Under the pieces are notes generated by a model. That model did no database searches. It was given only the letters and a program-made list of their open reading frames with translations, and was not told the origin of the DNA. Both the position numbers and the translations under genes were made by a program. Below are positions 1-8,030 of a DNA stretch of 51,308 nucleotides, one piece after another; positions within the stretch are counted from its first letter, which is position 1; each line of letters starts with the position of its first letter. Origin of the DNA: CAZFAP01 sp964516325 (GTDB lineage Bacteria > Auribacterota > JABMQX01); assembly GCA_964516325.1 (NCBI GenBank), contig CAZFAP010000008.1, forward strand, positions 1-51,308, in the 5' to 3' direction.

Positions 1-3
1 ACA

Positions 4-21
4 GGCGAGCGCTGACTCGCC
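4..21. other. small hairpin at window start
   Basis: A 6-bp perfect inverted repeat, GGCGAG pairing with CTCGCC around a 6-nt loop. No T-run follows on either side, so it may be part of a terminator for a gene outside the window or simply structure. No coding region is visible between 1 and 130. Confidence 0.3.
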
Positions 22-90
22 CCGGTGGGTCGGACTCTTGTGGGGTTGTCCCCCCCTAACTGAGGGGTTACACTTCCTTGAAGAAAAATG

Positions 91-119
91 TTGACAGAAG
101 AGCGCAGGGGGCATAAAGG
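91..119 (+). promoter_or_regulatory. sigma-70-type promoter of cobalamin riboswitch copy 1
   Basis: A perfect TTGACA at 91-96 is followed after 17 nt by TAAAGG at 114-119, a weak -10. Transcription should begin near 126, a dozen bases before the aptamer P1 stem. The second riboswitch has the same arrangement (TTGACA, 17 nt, TAAAAA), which supports the assignment. Inference from motif and spacing only. Confidence 0.6.
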
Positions 120-137
120 TATAGGCAAAATCAGGTG

Positions 138-296
138 ACACAGGTGATCCTGCCTTGCAGGATTGAAAAGGGAAGACGGTTCAAGCCGTCACGGTCCCGC
201 CGCTGTGATCGGGGACGAAGCCCGCAAAACGCCACTGGCTAAGGCTGGGAAGGCGCGGGCAGAGGATGATCCGACAGTCAGAAAACCTGCCTGTGT
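138..296 (+). promoter_or_regulatory. cobalamin (B12) riboswitch, copy 1, without its own downstream gene
   Basis: The aptamer shows the hallmark order of class I cobalamin riboswitches: GGTGATCC near the 5' side, the core GGTCCCGCCGCTGTGA (192-207), GCCACTGG, GGGAAGG, then the 3' block GATGATCCGACAGTCAG and CCTGCC. The P1 stem is a perfect 7-bp pairing of ACACAGG (138-144) with CCTGTGT (290-296). It is nearly identical to the copy at 4956-5114. A terminator follows at 349-385. No plus-strand gene lies downstream; the next coding sequence is the convergent S8 protease, whose stop codon is about 30 bp past the terminator. The RNA family is secure; the target is unknown. Confidence 0.93.
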
Positions 297-348
297 CGCA
301 GTAGTTCACTTTTCTTCGAGCGAAAAGAAGGGTGAAGAAGACGGGTGC

Positions 349-385
349 AACCCTTGAGTCCCGCAGTGGGATTCAAGGGTTTTTC
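349..385 (+). terminator. rho-independent terminator downstream of riboswitch copy 1
   Basis: AACCCTTGA (349-357) pairs with TCAAGGGTT (373-381), extended inside by TCCC/GGGA, and is followed by a T-run. This is the expected expression platform of a transcription-attenuating riboswitch. The outer stem matches that of the second copy, while the inner part differs in sequence yet still pairs, a compensatory pattern supporting a functional RNA hairpin. Confidence 0.8.
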
Positions 386-413
386 GTTCAGCAACCCGGG
401 GATCGGAGCCCCC

Positions 414-3400
414 TCAGTACCAGCCGTCGTAGCAGCCTGTTCGGGCGTTGTCGTGGTGGAACGTGGGCCAGGGTGTGGCCCCCGCCGGGCACCAGGCGCT
501 TTCCTCCGAGTTGAGCAGGAGCAGCCGCCCGTCATCGAAGCCGACAACGAACTCGAGGCCCGGGCTGCTGCTGTTCATGTCGGCTACGACAGGCGAACCG
601 GTCACGTTGGCGAAGAGGCGGAAAACACGCATGACCGCGCCGTAATAGCCGTTGATAAAGTAAAGCCTGCTATTGCCGGACCCTATGATGACGGAGGAAT
701 AGCCCCAGACGGGGGCGATAGCCGGGGACGAACGTATGGGCCCTCCGCCTGTGTCGAACTGCCAGCAGACGGAGCCGTCTCTGTTGAGGCAGTAGACCTT
801 GCCGTTGTCTGCCGGGAAGACGACTTGGGGCGTCAGCCCGTTATTACAAAGGGACGCGATGGCAGGCGAGGTGTGAATCGGGGCCCCCGCGTTGAACTCC
901 CACCAGGGCAAGCCCTCGCCGTGGAAGCAGTAGAGCTTTCCATTGGCCGCCCCGAATACTATCTCGTACATGCCGTACCCGTCCAGTTGGCCCACCGCTG
1001 CGCAGGAGTATTGCACCCAGCTCCCCGGATCGGGCAAGGTCTGGCTCCAGTACACGCTGCCGTCGGCGTTGAGTACAGCGATGAACCCATCAGGCCCGGA
1101 GGTGAAGTCCATGGCCACGACGATGACCTTTTTGCCTTGCCCACCGAGATCAGAGATTGTGGGAGCAGAATCGAACGTGAGGTCCTGCCCGGGGGATCCG
1201 TCCCAGTCCCAGAGGAGCTCGCCGTAACTGTCGAGCACATACAGTCGCTCGCCGGAGACGACGGCCGTTTCGAGTCCGTAGGAGTTCGGGTCTATATCGG
1301 CGACCGCGGGGGAGGTCCAGAAGTACTCCGGCCGCAGGAACCTCCAGCGCTCGCCGCCCGATGCGTCGTAGCAGAACACGCCACTCTCTCCTGAGGGGTT
1401 GTAGAAGCAGGCCACCACTATCTGGGGGGGGCCACCGGTGTATCCGTCAATGTTGACGATTGCAGGGGATGACCCGCCCACGCTCATCTCCGCGAACTGA
1501 TTGAAGGAGGGGGGATCAGGGGTGACGACGCCGAACGTGCCCTGGCTGGTGGACGAGAAGTTCCACGTTCCGACCGCTATGTTCGGCGGGCCCGGATTGT
1601 AGGGGTCCATATCGGCGACCGCCGGCGCGGCGTCCAGGTGCTGAAGCGGGAACACAAAATTGCCGCCATGCCATCCATCGAGCTCCATCACGGAGCTCCT
1701 GTGCTCAAAGCTTCTGCCGCGGGTGTCCTTAACCGTCAGGCGAAAAATGTACTCAGCGTCTGGAAGCCCGTTGTCGTAGAACCGTCCCAGCGTCTCTCCC
1801 TCCTGCTTGGGCGTCGTTCCCTGAGAGATCAGATTCCAGGTGCGGCCAAGGTTGTTCGTCCACTCGAGCTTCCAGCTCGAAAACTCGGCCCCTTTCGCGG
1901 CCCCGGTGATGTCAATGTAGCCGTAGTAGGACCAGGGGTTCACCAGATCCGGGATGGGGTTCAGGATCCAGCCCTCACAGCGGACCGGGGCAACTATGTA
2001 GGGATCCAGAGCATTGGACGCGTCTATCCTGCCGAACCCGTGAGCGTCGTCTCGGCCCGTCAGACCCAGGTCCTTCGCTGTCATCGCGATCATCCCCCTT
2101 ACCTCCTGAGCCGAGAGGTCGGGGTAGGCAGAGCGGACAAGTGCCGCAAACCCCGAAACGTGAGGGCAGGCCATGCTCGTACCATTCATCCGGTAGTACC
2201 CCGGAGACACGACACAGGTTCCCTGCCCGTACTGGGCTGAGAGGGGATCTAAATTCCAAGCCTGCAGGGACAGGATGTCAACCCTGGGATATCCGGGCGG
2301 ATCGTTGGGCCACGGGTGGTCGCCGCCCGGGGCGCAAACATCCAGCATCGGCCCGAGCCGGGAGAACGACGAGCGCCTCTCGTTCTGCGCCCCCTCATAC
2401 CCGTAGTTCGTCGCGCCCACGGCGATAGTCTTGGGGTGGCGGGCCGGAAACTGATAATAGCTCCCCCTCGGTTCCTCAGGCGTCGGGTTCCCCGCGGCGC
2501 AAACCACCAGGACACCCTGCGCGCCCGCCCCCGCATAGTCAATCGCGTTCGAGATGGTCCAGCTCCACGAGGGTCCGCCCCAACTGCAATTAATGACCTT
2601 GGCGCCGTTGTCGCGGGCGTAGGTGATCGCCCGCGCGAGCTTGTCCGGGCTGCCCTGCAGGCTGGCGTCGAGGGCCTTGAGGATCATAAGCCTCGCGTCG
2701 AAGGCCACCCCGATAACGCCAACTTCGTTGTAGCCGGTTGCGGCTATGGTCCCCGCCACGTGTGTGCCGTGACCGTTATCGTCCGCTACCCACCCGACAT
2801 ACTGGCCGCGCGTGACAAAGTTGTATCCGACCACGTCGTCCCTGTAGCCATTGAGGGGCCAATCATCGTCTATCAGATCCAGGTCCGACCAGTCCAGGCG
2901 TCCATTTCGGTTCAGGTCTTCATCCTCGTTTATCCAGAGGTTCTCGACGATGTCTTCGTGCGTAAAGTCAACGCCCGTATCAAGCACGGCCACGACAACC
3001 CCCGCCCCCGTGCAGTGGGACCAGGCGCTCATGCAGCCTATCCTTTTGAGCCCCCACAAGTCGTCGTATGTTTGATGCCAGGTGTCCTGCGTCCCCCAGT
3101 AGGGGTCGCTCGGCGGATCGGGAGGCCCGGACGCATGGTATATCCACGCTGGCTCGGCGTATTCGACCCCGTCGCAGCGCGAGAACTCTGCGACCGCGCT
3201 CATCACGTCGGCATCGTCCGGGAGCTTTAAAGCGTATACGGTCGTGAGGTCCGGAACCTCCAGGGCGTCCTCCTCACTGGGCCGGGGTTCGCCCAGCCGC
3301 CCGGCCACCCGCACCATGTGCTCGTGCATCGTCTCGATCTTAGTGACCTTCCCCGAGAAGTCCCTCACCTCGAAGTCGCCGAAGACCGGCGTTATTTCCT

Positions 3401-3692
3401 GGACCTTGTACCGGTTGGCGACCTTGTCGAACTCCGCGGAAAGGGAAACCCGGGCCAGCGCGACCTTCTCAACTCGTGCGGCGCTCAGCGCCTGCGCGGG
3501 ACCCGAGGCCGTCCTGAACTTCACGACGACCTCGCCGGGGAGGTACTCGCCCCGCGCCACCGTGGCCTCCGGCGGAGTCGGCGCCCCCTCCGGGACACCG
3601 CCACCCGGGTCGGCCGTCACGAAACGCAGGAAGGCCCAGGCGCAAATCCACACGAGAGTCCCTGCTGCACGATTGAACATCGGCTCTCTCAT
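414..3692 (-). CDS. secreted S8 (subtilisin-like) serine protease with C-terminal beta-propeller
   Basis: 1092-residue exported protease. An N-terminal hydrophobic signal (about 5-27) is followed by a fervidolysin-type propeptide ending in EYAEPAWIYH near 177-186. The catalytic triad is visible: Asp238 in AVLDTGVDFTHED, His308 in DDNGHGTHVAG and Ser506 in NGTSMACPHVSG, with the oxyanion Asn402 in CAAGNP. From about 560 the protein becomes a run of repeats such as PAVADID and GKLYCFHGEG, typical of FG-GAP/PQQ-like beta-propellers and probably used for binding outside the cell. The start is supported by GAGGGGAGGG just upstream. It follows the 291-residue gene on the same strand 77 bp away and probably shares its promoter near 4709-4737. 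Its 3' end faces the orphan riboswitch. Substrate unknown. Confidence 0.93.
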   Translation of the reverse strand: MREPMFNRAAGTLVWICAWAFLRFVTADPGGGVPEGAPTPPEATVARGEYLPGEVVVKFRTASGPAQALSAARVEKVALARVSLSAEFDKVANRYKVQEITPVFGDFEVRDFSGKVTKIETMHEHMVRVAGRLGEPRPSEEDALEVPDLTTVYALKLPDDADVMSAVAEFSRCDGVEYAEPAWIYHASGPPDPPSDPYWGTQDTWHQTYDDLWGLKRIGCMSAWSHCTGAGVVVAVLDTGVDFTHEDIVENLWINEDEDLNRNGRLDWSDLDLIDDDWPLNGYRDDVVGYNFVTRGQYVGWVADDNGHGTHVAGTIAATGYNEVGVIGVAFDARLMILKALDASLQGSPDKLARAITYARDNGAKVINCSWGGPSWSWTISNAIDYAGAGAQGVLVVCAAGNPTPEEPRGSYYQFPARHPKTIAVGATNYGYEGAQNERRSSFSRLGPMLDVCAPGGDHPWPNDPPGYPRVDILSLQAWNLDPLSAQYGQGTCVVSPGYYRMNGTSMACPHVSGFAALVRSAYPDLSAQEVRGMIAMTAKDLGLTGRDDAHGFGRIDASNALDPYIVAPVRCEGWILNPIPDLVNPWSYYGYIDITGAAKGAEFSSWKLEWTNNLGRTWNLISQGTTPKQEGETLGRFYDNGLPDAEYIFRLTVKDTRGRSFEHRSSVMELDGWHGGNFVFPLQHLDAAPAVADMDPYNPGPPNIAVGTWNFSSTSQGTFGVVTPDPPSFNQFAEMSVGGSSPAIVNIDGYTGGPPQIVVACFYNPSGESGVFCYDASGGERWRFLRPEYFWTSPAVADIDPNSYGLETAVVSGERLYVLDSYGELLWDWDGSPGQDLTFDSAPTISDLGGQGKKVIVVAMDFTSGPDGFIAVLNADGSVYWSQTLPDPGSWVQYSCAAVGQLDGYGMYEIVFGAANGKLYCFHGEGLPWWEFNAGAPIHTSPAIASLCNNGLTPQVVFPADNGKVYCLNRDGSVCWQFDTGGGPIRSSPAIAPVWGYSSVIIGSGNSRLYFINGYYGAVMRVFRLFANVTGSPVVADMNSSSPGLEFVVGFDDGRLLLLNSEESAWCPAGATPWPTFHHDNARTGCYDGWY

Positions 3693-3769
3693 GGTTCCAC
3701 CCTCCCCTCGCGGTTGTTCGGCCCGCCGCCGCCCCCGGCTACGCCGGGGCTACGCCGGCGCGCCTTGCC

Positions 3770-4645
3770 CTATTGCAGGTGATAAATGTAAGACGGTTCA
3801 GCGTAGTTTATCATCGGGTGTCGCTCCAGAACGAGAATCCAGGCGAATTCGTGGCCTTCCGGAACGTAAACGAGTCCAATTTTCTCGGCTTGGAGGAAGG
3901 TAGCCCAGTCAGCCTCCAGCCCTTCTATGGATGAGATGAGCTCGTCCATTTCCTCGATGCTGGTGTTGGCACCCGAGACCACCGCTATTCTTTGCGGGCT
4001 CGACCACGGCATCGGTTCCGCTCGCAGGACTATGCCGCTCTCCTTGAGCCTCCGGACGTGGTCCGAAATGTCTCCGGAAATGACGACGCATTCGACGTGA
4101 AAAATCGTGGGAAAGGACAGCTCGAAGCCCAACCCACCCGCCTCGAAAAAGGCCGCTGCTTCCTGGTTCGTGACGTATGGGCGAAATCCAAGCACGACCT
4201 GCCCCAGCCGGAAGTGGATTCCGGGAATCAGACCCCCGAACCGCCAGGTCTGGCTGAACTCCCGGTTCCCAACCTGGTTCGCGTAGGAGACGTCTACGGC
4301 AAAAAGGGCGCCGCTCGCGGGCCGAAGCTCCACCTGGAGAGCCGTCACGGGTGAGACCTGATCGCCCCCCTCCCGCTTCACCCGGAACGTCCCCCACCGA
4401 GCGTCCGGCATCTCGACTGTGGCCTCGTAGCGCAAACCATCCTGTGAAAGCGAAATATTGGCGGGAACGGAGGACCATATTGCATCGGGAGCGTCGCTGG
4501 TCCTGGCCTGAACGCTGTGAATTGCAGGGGGGCCCTGATCCTCGAAGCCGATGACGAGGTGGCGTGAGGCTGTTTCCTGGCAGGGAACGCGATGCGTGCA
4601 AATTACGGCTGAGAAGACCCCAATAGTGAGAAGACCCCTCTTCAT
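3770..4645 (-). CDS. secreted protein with protease-propeptide-like C-terminus
   Basis: 291 residues with a hydrophobic N-terminus (MKRGLLTIGVFSAVICTH) suggesting export. Most of the chain is unrecognised. The last 40 residues, including ILVLERHPMINYAEPSYIYH, closely match the end of the propeptide in the neighbouring S8 protease (EFSRCDGVEYAEPAWIYH), but the protein stops exactly where a catalytic domain would begin. It lies directly upstream of the protease on the same strand, so it could act in trans as an inhibitor or folding helper, or be a decayed duplicate of a protease N-terminus. No clear ribosome binding site precedes the ATG. The similarity is seen in the sequence; the role is inference. 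Confidence 0.7.
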   Translation of the reverse strand: MKRGLLTIGVFSAVICTHRVPCQETASRHLVIGFEDQGPPAIHSVQARTSDAPDAIWSSVPANISLSQDGLRYEATVEMPDARWGTFRVKREGGDQVSPVTALQVELRPASGALFAVDVSYANQVGNREFSQTWRFGGLIPGIHFRLGQVVLGFRPYVTNQEAAAFFEAGGLGFELSFPTIFHVECVVISGDISDHVRRLKESGIVLRAEPMPWSSPQRIAVVSGANTSIEEMDELISSIEGLEADWATFLQAEKIGLVYVPEGHEFAWILVLERHPMINYAEPSYIYHLQ

Positions 4646-4708
4646 CGAAGTATCTGCTTATGAGCGGAGTTAGACCCACCCACTCCCGTGCCGAATTTTC
4701 TTAGTCGT

Positions 4709-4737
4709 AACTTACCACCCACAGCGCACAATGTCAA
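4709..4737 (-). promoter_or_regulatory. promoter for the propeptide-like gene and S8 protease
   Basis: On the minus strand TTGACA (4737-4732) is separated by 17 nt from TAAGTT (4714-4709), about 65 bp upstream of the 291-residue gene. The same hexamer and spacing occur at both cobalamin switches and the FMN switch. Predicted by motif only. Confidence 0.6.
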
Positions 4738-4908
4738 GACCTTTTTTTGCGAAAATTTTCGTTGACGCCAACGGCAGAACATTCCATCCAGCGCCGGGCA
4801 GTAGCCGCGGGAACCCCTCGCGGCTTGGACCGGCCCACGGGCGCCGCGCGCTCGTTCTGGCCGGTTGCTCCGCCGCAAACCGTTGCGAAAGTTCCAGCAA
4901 AAAAACCG

Positions 4909-4937
4909 TTGACAGACGCAGGCAAAGGTGGTAAAAA
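4909..4937 (+). promoter_or_regulatory. promoter of cobalamin riboswitch copy 2
   Basis: TTGACA at 4909-4914, a 17-nt spacer, then TAAAAA at 4932-4937. Transcription would start near 4944, immediately ahead of the aptamer. It diverges from the promoter at 4709-4737, with about 170 bp between them, so the intergenic region drives the protease pair one way and the riboswitch operon the other. Confidence 0.65.
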
Positions 4938-4955
4938 ACCCTCGACAATCAGGTG

Positions 4956-5114
4956 ACACAGGTGATCCTGCCTTGCAGGATTGAAAAGGGAAGACGGTTC
5001 AAGCCGTCACGGTCCCGCCGCTGTGATCGGGGACGAAGCCCGCAAAACGCCACTGGCTTACGCTGGGAAGGCGCGGGCGGAGGATGATCCGACAGTCAGA
5101 AAACCTGCCTGTGT
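4956..5114 (+). promoter_or_regulatory. cobalamin (B12) riboswitch, copy 2
   Basis: Same conserved core as copy 1: GGTCCCGCCGCTGTGA, GCCACTGG, GGGAAGG, GATGATCCGACAGTCAG and CCTGCC, with P1 formed by ACACAGG and CCTGTGT. Within the aptamer only a few bases differ from copy 1, clustered around the CTTACGCT loop. It is followed by a terminator at 5167-5206 and then by the beta-propeller gene at 5301 and the pseudopilin at 6550, its likely targets. By family knowledge, adenosylcobalamin binding would favour termination and so lower expression of these genes. Confidence 0.95.
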
Positions 5115-5166
5115 CCTTGCGGCTCACTTTTCTTCGAGCGAAAAGAAGGGTGAAGAAGACGGGTGC

Positions 5167-5206
5167 AACCCTTGAACTGGTAGAAGTTCAAGGGTTTCTT
5201 GTTCTT
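5167..5206 (+). terminator. attenuator terminator of riboswitch copy 2
   Basis: A perfect 12-bp stem, AACCCTTGAACT pairing with AGTTCAAGGGTT around a 6-nt loop, followed by the T-rich tract TCTTGTTCTT. It sits between the aptamer and the first gene of the operon and is presumably the structure switched by the aptamer. Confidence 0.8.
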
Positions 5207-5300
5207 GGCGCCCGAAGGTTTTCACCCTCCGCAGCCCGAAGCACGTGGACAGGGCAATCGCGCCCCCGAAAATCGGGCGGGCGCGGGAAAGGAGGGACAA

Positions 5301-6536
5301 ATGAGGTACTCTCACCATCTCGCCGGGATTGTCGCGGCATTGTCGGTAGCGCTTGCCCAGAGCAAGGGCGTTGCCTCCGTGCCGCGAGGGTATGCAGCCT
5401 CCCAAACCGATCTCACTATTTCCGTCTGGTTCGGCGGATTCGACTACCTTCCCGATGGGCGGCTTATTCTTTCCGATAGCGAAGAGGTCTTTATCCTCGA
5501 GGGCGACGGGACACGCACGGTTGTGGCGAGCTTTGAGGCTGCGGGACTCTATGGCTCGTTTGTCAAAGTCGGGCCAGATGGGAGTGCGGTTTATGTCGGG
5601 GAATCGTCGCTGGGCACGATATCGAGGTTCTCCCCGGACCCGGCAACGGTCCAATCCATCGGTCCCGAGACCGAATCGGTTGTCGCGGAGATCGCCATGA
5701 ACTACGAATTGGCATTTGACCCCCAAGGGAGGGCTTTCGTTTCGGCGGCGATTCCAGAGTCCGATCCGGCGAAGAATTGCTTGCTTCTGCTCGATACGGA
5801 AAGCGGACAGGCTGACGTTATCGCGGAGGCCTTGGGGTGGTCGGGGCCGCTCGTTTTCGACAAGAAGGGAAATCTCTATTACTGCACGTCCACTTCTTAT
5901 CCTCCGCAGCCCGTGGAATCGGTCATTTTCTTCACCGCTGATCAGGTGAACGGGGCAGTCGGCGAGGGCAACCTGGCCGATGCCGATGCTCAGACCTACG
6001 TGTCAGGGATTTATGGTTTCTCGGGCATGGTTTTCGATGACGACGGCGACCTCTTTGGCACGACGACTTCAGGAACTATGGTGGAGATTTTCGAGGAAGG
6101 AGGCAATGTCACGAGTCGGCCATTCGCAACGGTATCCCCCGGGGTGATCGGCTGCACCGTCGTTCGCTTCCGCAAAGGACTCCGCGAGTTCGAGCCGTAC
6201 CACCAGGGCGGCGGGACCCTGACGTACCTGGAATCGGATTTCTGGTCAGTGTACAGGCTGGTTCAGGTGACCACTTTCCCCGAGTTCCGGGTGATATCGT
6301 TGGACCGCGGGTTGGAGGGCACGGCAGTCCGTTTCGCAACCGAAGAAGGAAAAGAGTATCAAGTCTATTGCACGGACGATCTGACGAACGGCGGATGGCA
6401 AGTTCTGGGGCCGAGAATGAGTGGCGCGGGGAAGCCAGTCAGCATTGTTGATTCAGGGGGGACGCCGGGAGGAACGCCGTCAGGAGAGGGCGGCTCCGCG
6501 AGAAGCAGATTTTACAGGGTCGCAACCGTCGAGTAA
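5301..6536 (+). CDS. secreted beta-propeller (SMP-30/NHL-like) protein under the cobalamin switch
   Basis: 411 residues. The start at 5301 is chosen because AAAGGAGGGACAA precedes the ATG and a signal peptide (MRYSHHLAGIVAALSVALAQ) follows. The body has repeated blade-like strands such as FDYLPDGRLILSDSEEVFIL, KVGPDGSAVYVGE and MVFDDDGDLFGTT, typical of six-bladed propellers. The C-terminal 80 residues (EYQVYCTDDLTNGGWQVLG, ending FYRVATVE) resemble the small terminal domain common on secreted proteins of Verrucomicrobiota and Planctomycetota. It is the first gene after the riboswitch, 13 bp ahead of the pseudopilin gene. Binding partner or enzymatic activity is unknown; a link to corrinoid capture is inference from the riboswitch alone. 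Confidence 0.85.
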   Translation: MRYSHHLAGIVAALSVALAQSKGVASVPRGYAASQTDLTISVWFGGFDYLPDGRLILSDSEEVFILEGDGTRTVVASFEAAGLYGSFVKVGPDGSAVYVGESSLGTISRFSPDPATVQSIGPETESVVAEIAMNYELAFDPQGRAFVSAAIPESDPAKNCLLLLDTESGQADVIAEALGWSGPLVFDKKGNLYYCTSTSYPPQPVESVIFFTADQVNGAVGEGNLADADAQTYVSGIYGFSGMVFDDDGDLFGTTTSGTMVEIFEEGGNVTSRPFATVSPGVIGCTVVRFRKGLREFEPYHQGGGTLTYLESDFWSVYRLVQVTTFPEFRVISLDRGLEGTAVRFATEEGKEYQVYCTDDLTNGGWQVLGPRMSGAGKPVSIVDSGGTPGGTPSGEGGSARSRFYRVATVE

Positions 6537-6549
6537 GCGGAGGAAAGCC

Positions 6550-7302
6550 ATGCGGGTTTCTCTGGACGGCAAGTCAAAAGCTCGCGGTGGGCGTGATGCC
6601 CCGGCTTTTACGCTCCTCGAGCTTCTGGTGGTCATCGCGATAATCGGCGCGCTGTCCGCGATGATTCTCCCCGCGATTCACAGGTCGAGGCAAAGGGCGA
6701 AAGGAGCGCTTTGCGCCTCCAACCTGCGTCAAATCCAACTCGCCACGACGATGTACCTGACGGAGAACGACTGGAGGATGTTCCCGTTTGCGGAGCAGGT
6801 TGCGGAGGGCAGGTTGTGGTATTTCGGGTTGGAAAGCGGTTACGCGATGGGAAGAGAAGAAGGAACACGGCCCCTTGATAAGACCCGCGCGCGGCTCTAT
6901 CCGTACATCGGTTCGGTGGGAGGGATCGAGCTTTGCCCGTCCCTGAACCACAGGTCAGGGCATTTGAAGCTGAAGTTTCAGGGGGCCAGTTACGGATATG
7001 GGATCAATTTCTACCTGCTGAATAAGCCCTTCCCCCGGCAGGACGATTCGCAGGTCGTTTTATTCGCCGATTCCGCCCAGGTCAACACGTTTCAGCCGCC
7101 AGCTTCGCCTTCGAACCCCATGTTGGAAGAGTTTTATTATGTCAACGCTTACGAAAAGACCGCCCATTTTCGGCATGCCAAGCATGCGAACGTCGTGTTC
7201 TGCGATGGGCACGTCAAGGCAGTCAGTCCTTCGCCGGGCTCCCTGAACCCCCGCTGCGACGGCCTGACGGGAACCTTGCCCCGGGGATCGTTTGGCTTCT
7301 GA
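6550..7302 (+). CDS. DUF1559-type pseudopilin (prepilin N-terminal methylation domain)
   Basis: 250 residues. The start at 6550 follows GCGGAGGAAAGCC and gives a basic leader ending in DAPAFTLLELLVVIAIIG, the prepilin peptidase site (cleavage before Phe; the residue before it is Ala rather than the usual Gly) plus the long hydrophobic helix. The C-terminus carries the HANVVFCDGHVKAV signature of DUF1559 proteins, which are very numerous in Planctomycetota and Lentisphaerota. It is likely exported and assembled by a type II/IV pilus-like machine at the inner membrane. It is the second gene of the cobalamin-switch operon. Confidence 0.92.
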   Translation: MRVSLDGKSKARGGRDAPAFTLLELLVVIAIIGALSAMILPAIHRSRQRAKGALCASNLRQIQLATTMYLTENDWRMFPFAEQVAEGRLWYFGLESGYAMGREEGTRPLDKTRARLYPYIGSVGGIELCPSLNHRSGHLKLKFQGASYGYGINFYLLNKPFPRQDDSQVVLFADSAQVNTFQPPASPSNPMLEEFYYVNAYEKTAHFRHAKHANVVFCDGHVKAVSPSPGSLNPRCDGLTGTLPRGSFGF

Positions 7303-7433
7303 TTCCCGGCATTTCTTCAGGACTAAGCTTTGGCTCGACCGCCCTCTCAAAGACCCTCTGGAGCCTTCCAGAACAATACTACTGCAAGAAGGATGGCCAG
7401 CCCGCGGGGCGGAATGTGCGTCCTGTCGCCGCG

Positions 7434-7940
7434 TTACGGTAGGAGCCTGATTGACGTCAGGACAAACTCTGTCCACCCGTATGGCCTTATTGACATAATG
7501 TTGGTTTCGTGGAGAAAGCCCCTGTCCCGGAGGCTGTTGAGGTATTCGCTGTCCCCGCCGTAGCAGCTCTCAAACTCCAGGCTACAGACGGCGCGAAATT
7601 CGGTTCCAACCGTCCTTTCGAGTCTTATTACAGCATGTGAAACATGTGGCAGAACGTCCTCCCACAGACCCTTCCACAACCTGCGTGCCGAACCGAACTC
7701 CTTCCAGCCCCCGGCCGTCTTGTCGCTCTCATACTGCGAGAAAGTCGTCCTGCGGACCTTGTACCCGCCAAGGACCGCCCGCATCTGCTGTTCCTGCTGT
7801 CGGCCCGCCTCTTCTATCTTCCGAATTTGCTCTTGGACCCCCATTTCCTGTGCCTTGCCTTGCTGTTCCGGCAGAGAAACACACCCCCCCAGTGACAAAG
7901 CCACCACAATCGCAAGACCGCTTCCTGTGACTGATTTCAT
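7434..7940 (-). CDS. putative lipoprotein, function unknown
   Basis: 168 residues with a lipoprotein signal: charged start, hydrophobic stretch and lipobox LSLGGC, with the Cys at residue 20. A charged, Gln-rich coiled segment follows (QEQIRKIEEAGRQQEQQMRA), then a compact domain that I do not recognise, with SCYGGDSEYLNSLRDRGFLHE. AGGAAAGGA lies upstream of the ATG. It converges on the pseudopilin gene with about 130 bp between; no partner gene is evident. Confidence 0.8.
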   Translation of the reverse strand: MKSVTGSGLAIVVALSLGGCVSLPEQQGKAQEMGVQEQIRKIEEAGRQQEQQMRAVLGGYKVRRTTFSQYESDKTAGGWKEFGSARRLWKGLWEDVLPHVSHAVIRLERTVGTEFRAVCSLEFESCYGGDSEYLNSLRDRGFLHETNIMSIRPYGWTEFVLTSIRLLP

Positions 7941-8030
7941 TCGTCGTGTTCCTTTCCTGTTTGTGCTGCAAAGCGGGGTCGCGCCGGCGCCGCCCAGCGT
8001 GCCAACCCCAGCCGCACGCGGCCCGAAGGG

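Noticed and set aside
163..357. 64-codon ORF across riboswitch copy 1, with a near-identical partner at 4981-5175
   Set aside because: The similarity comes from the conserved riboswitch RNA. There is no ribosome site, and the residue changes do not follow a coding pattern.
345..1394. 349-codon plus-strand ORF directly behind riboswitch copy 1
   Set aside because: It begins in the terminator and is antisense to the propeller repeats of the S8 protease, whose motifs are convincing. High GC makes long antisense frames common here. I found no domain in it.
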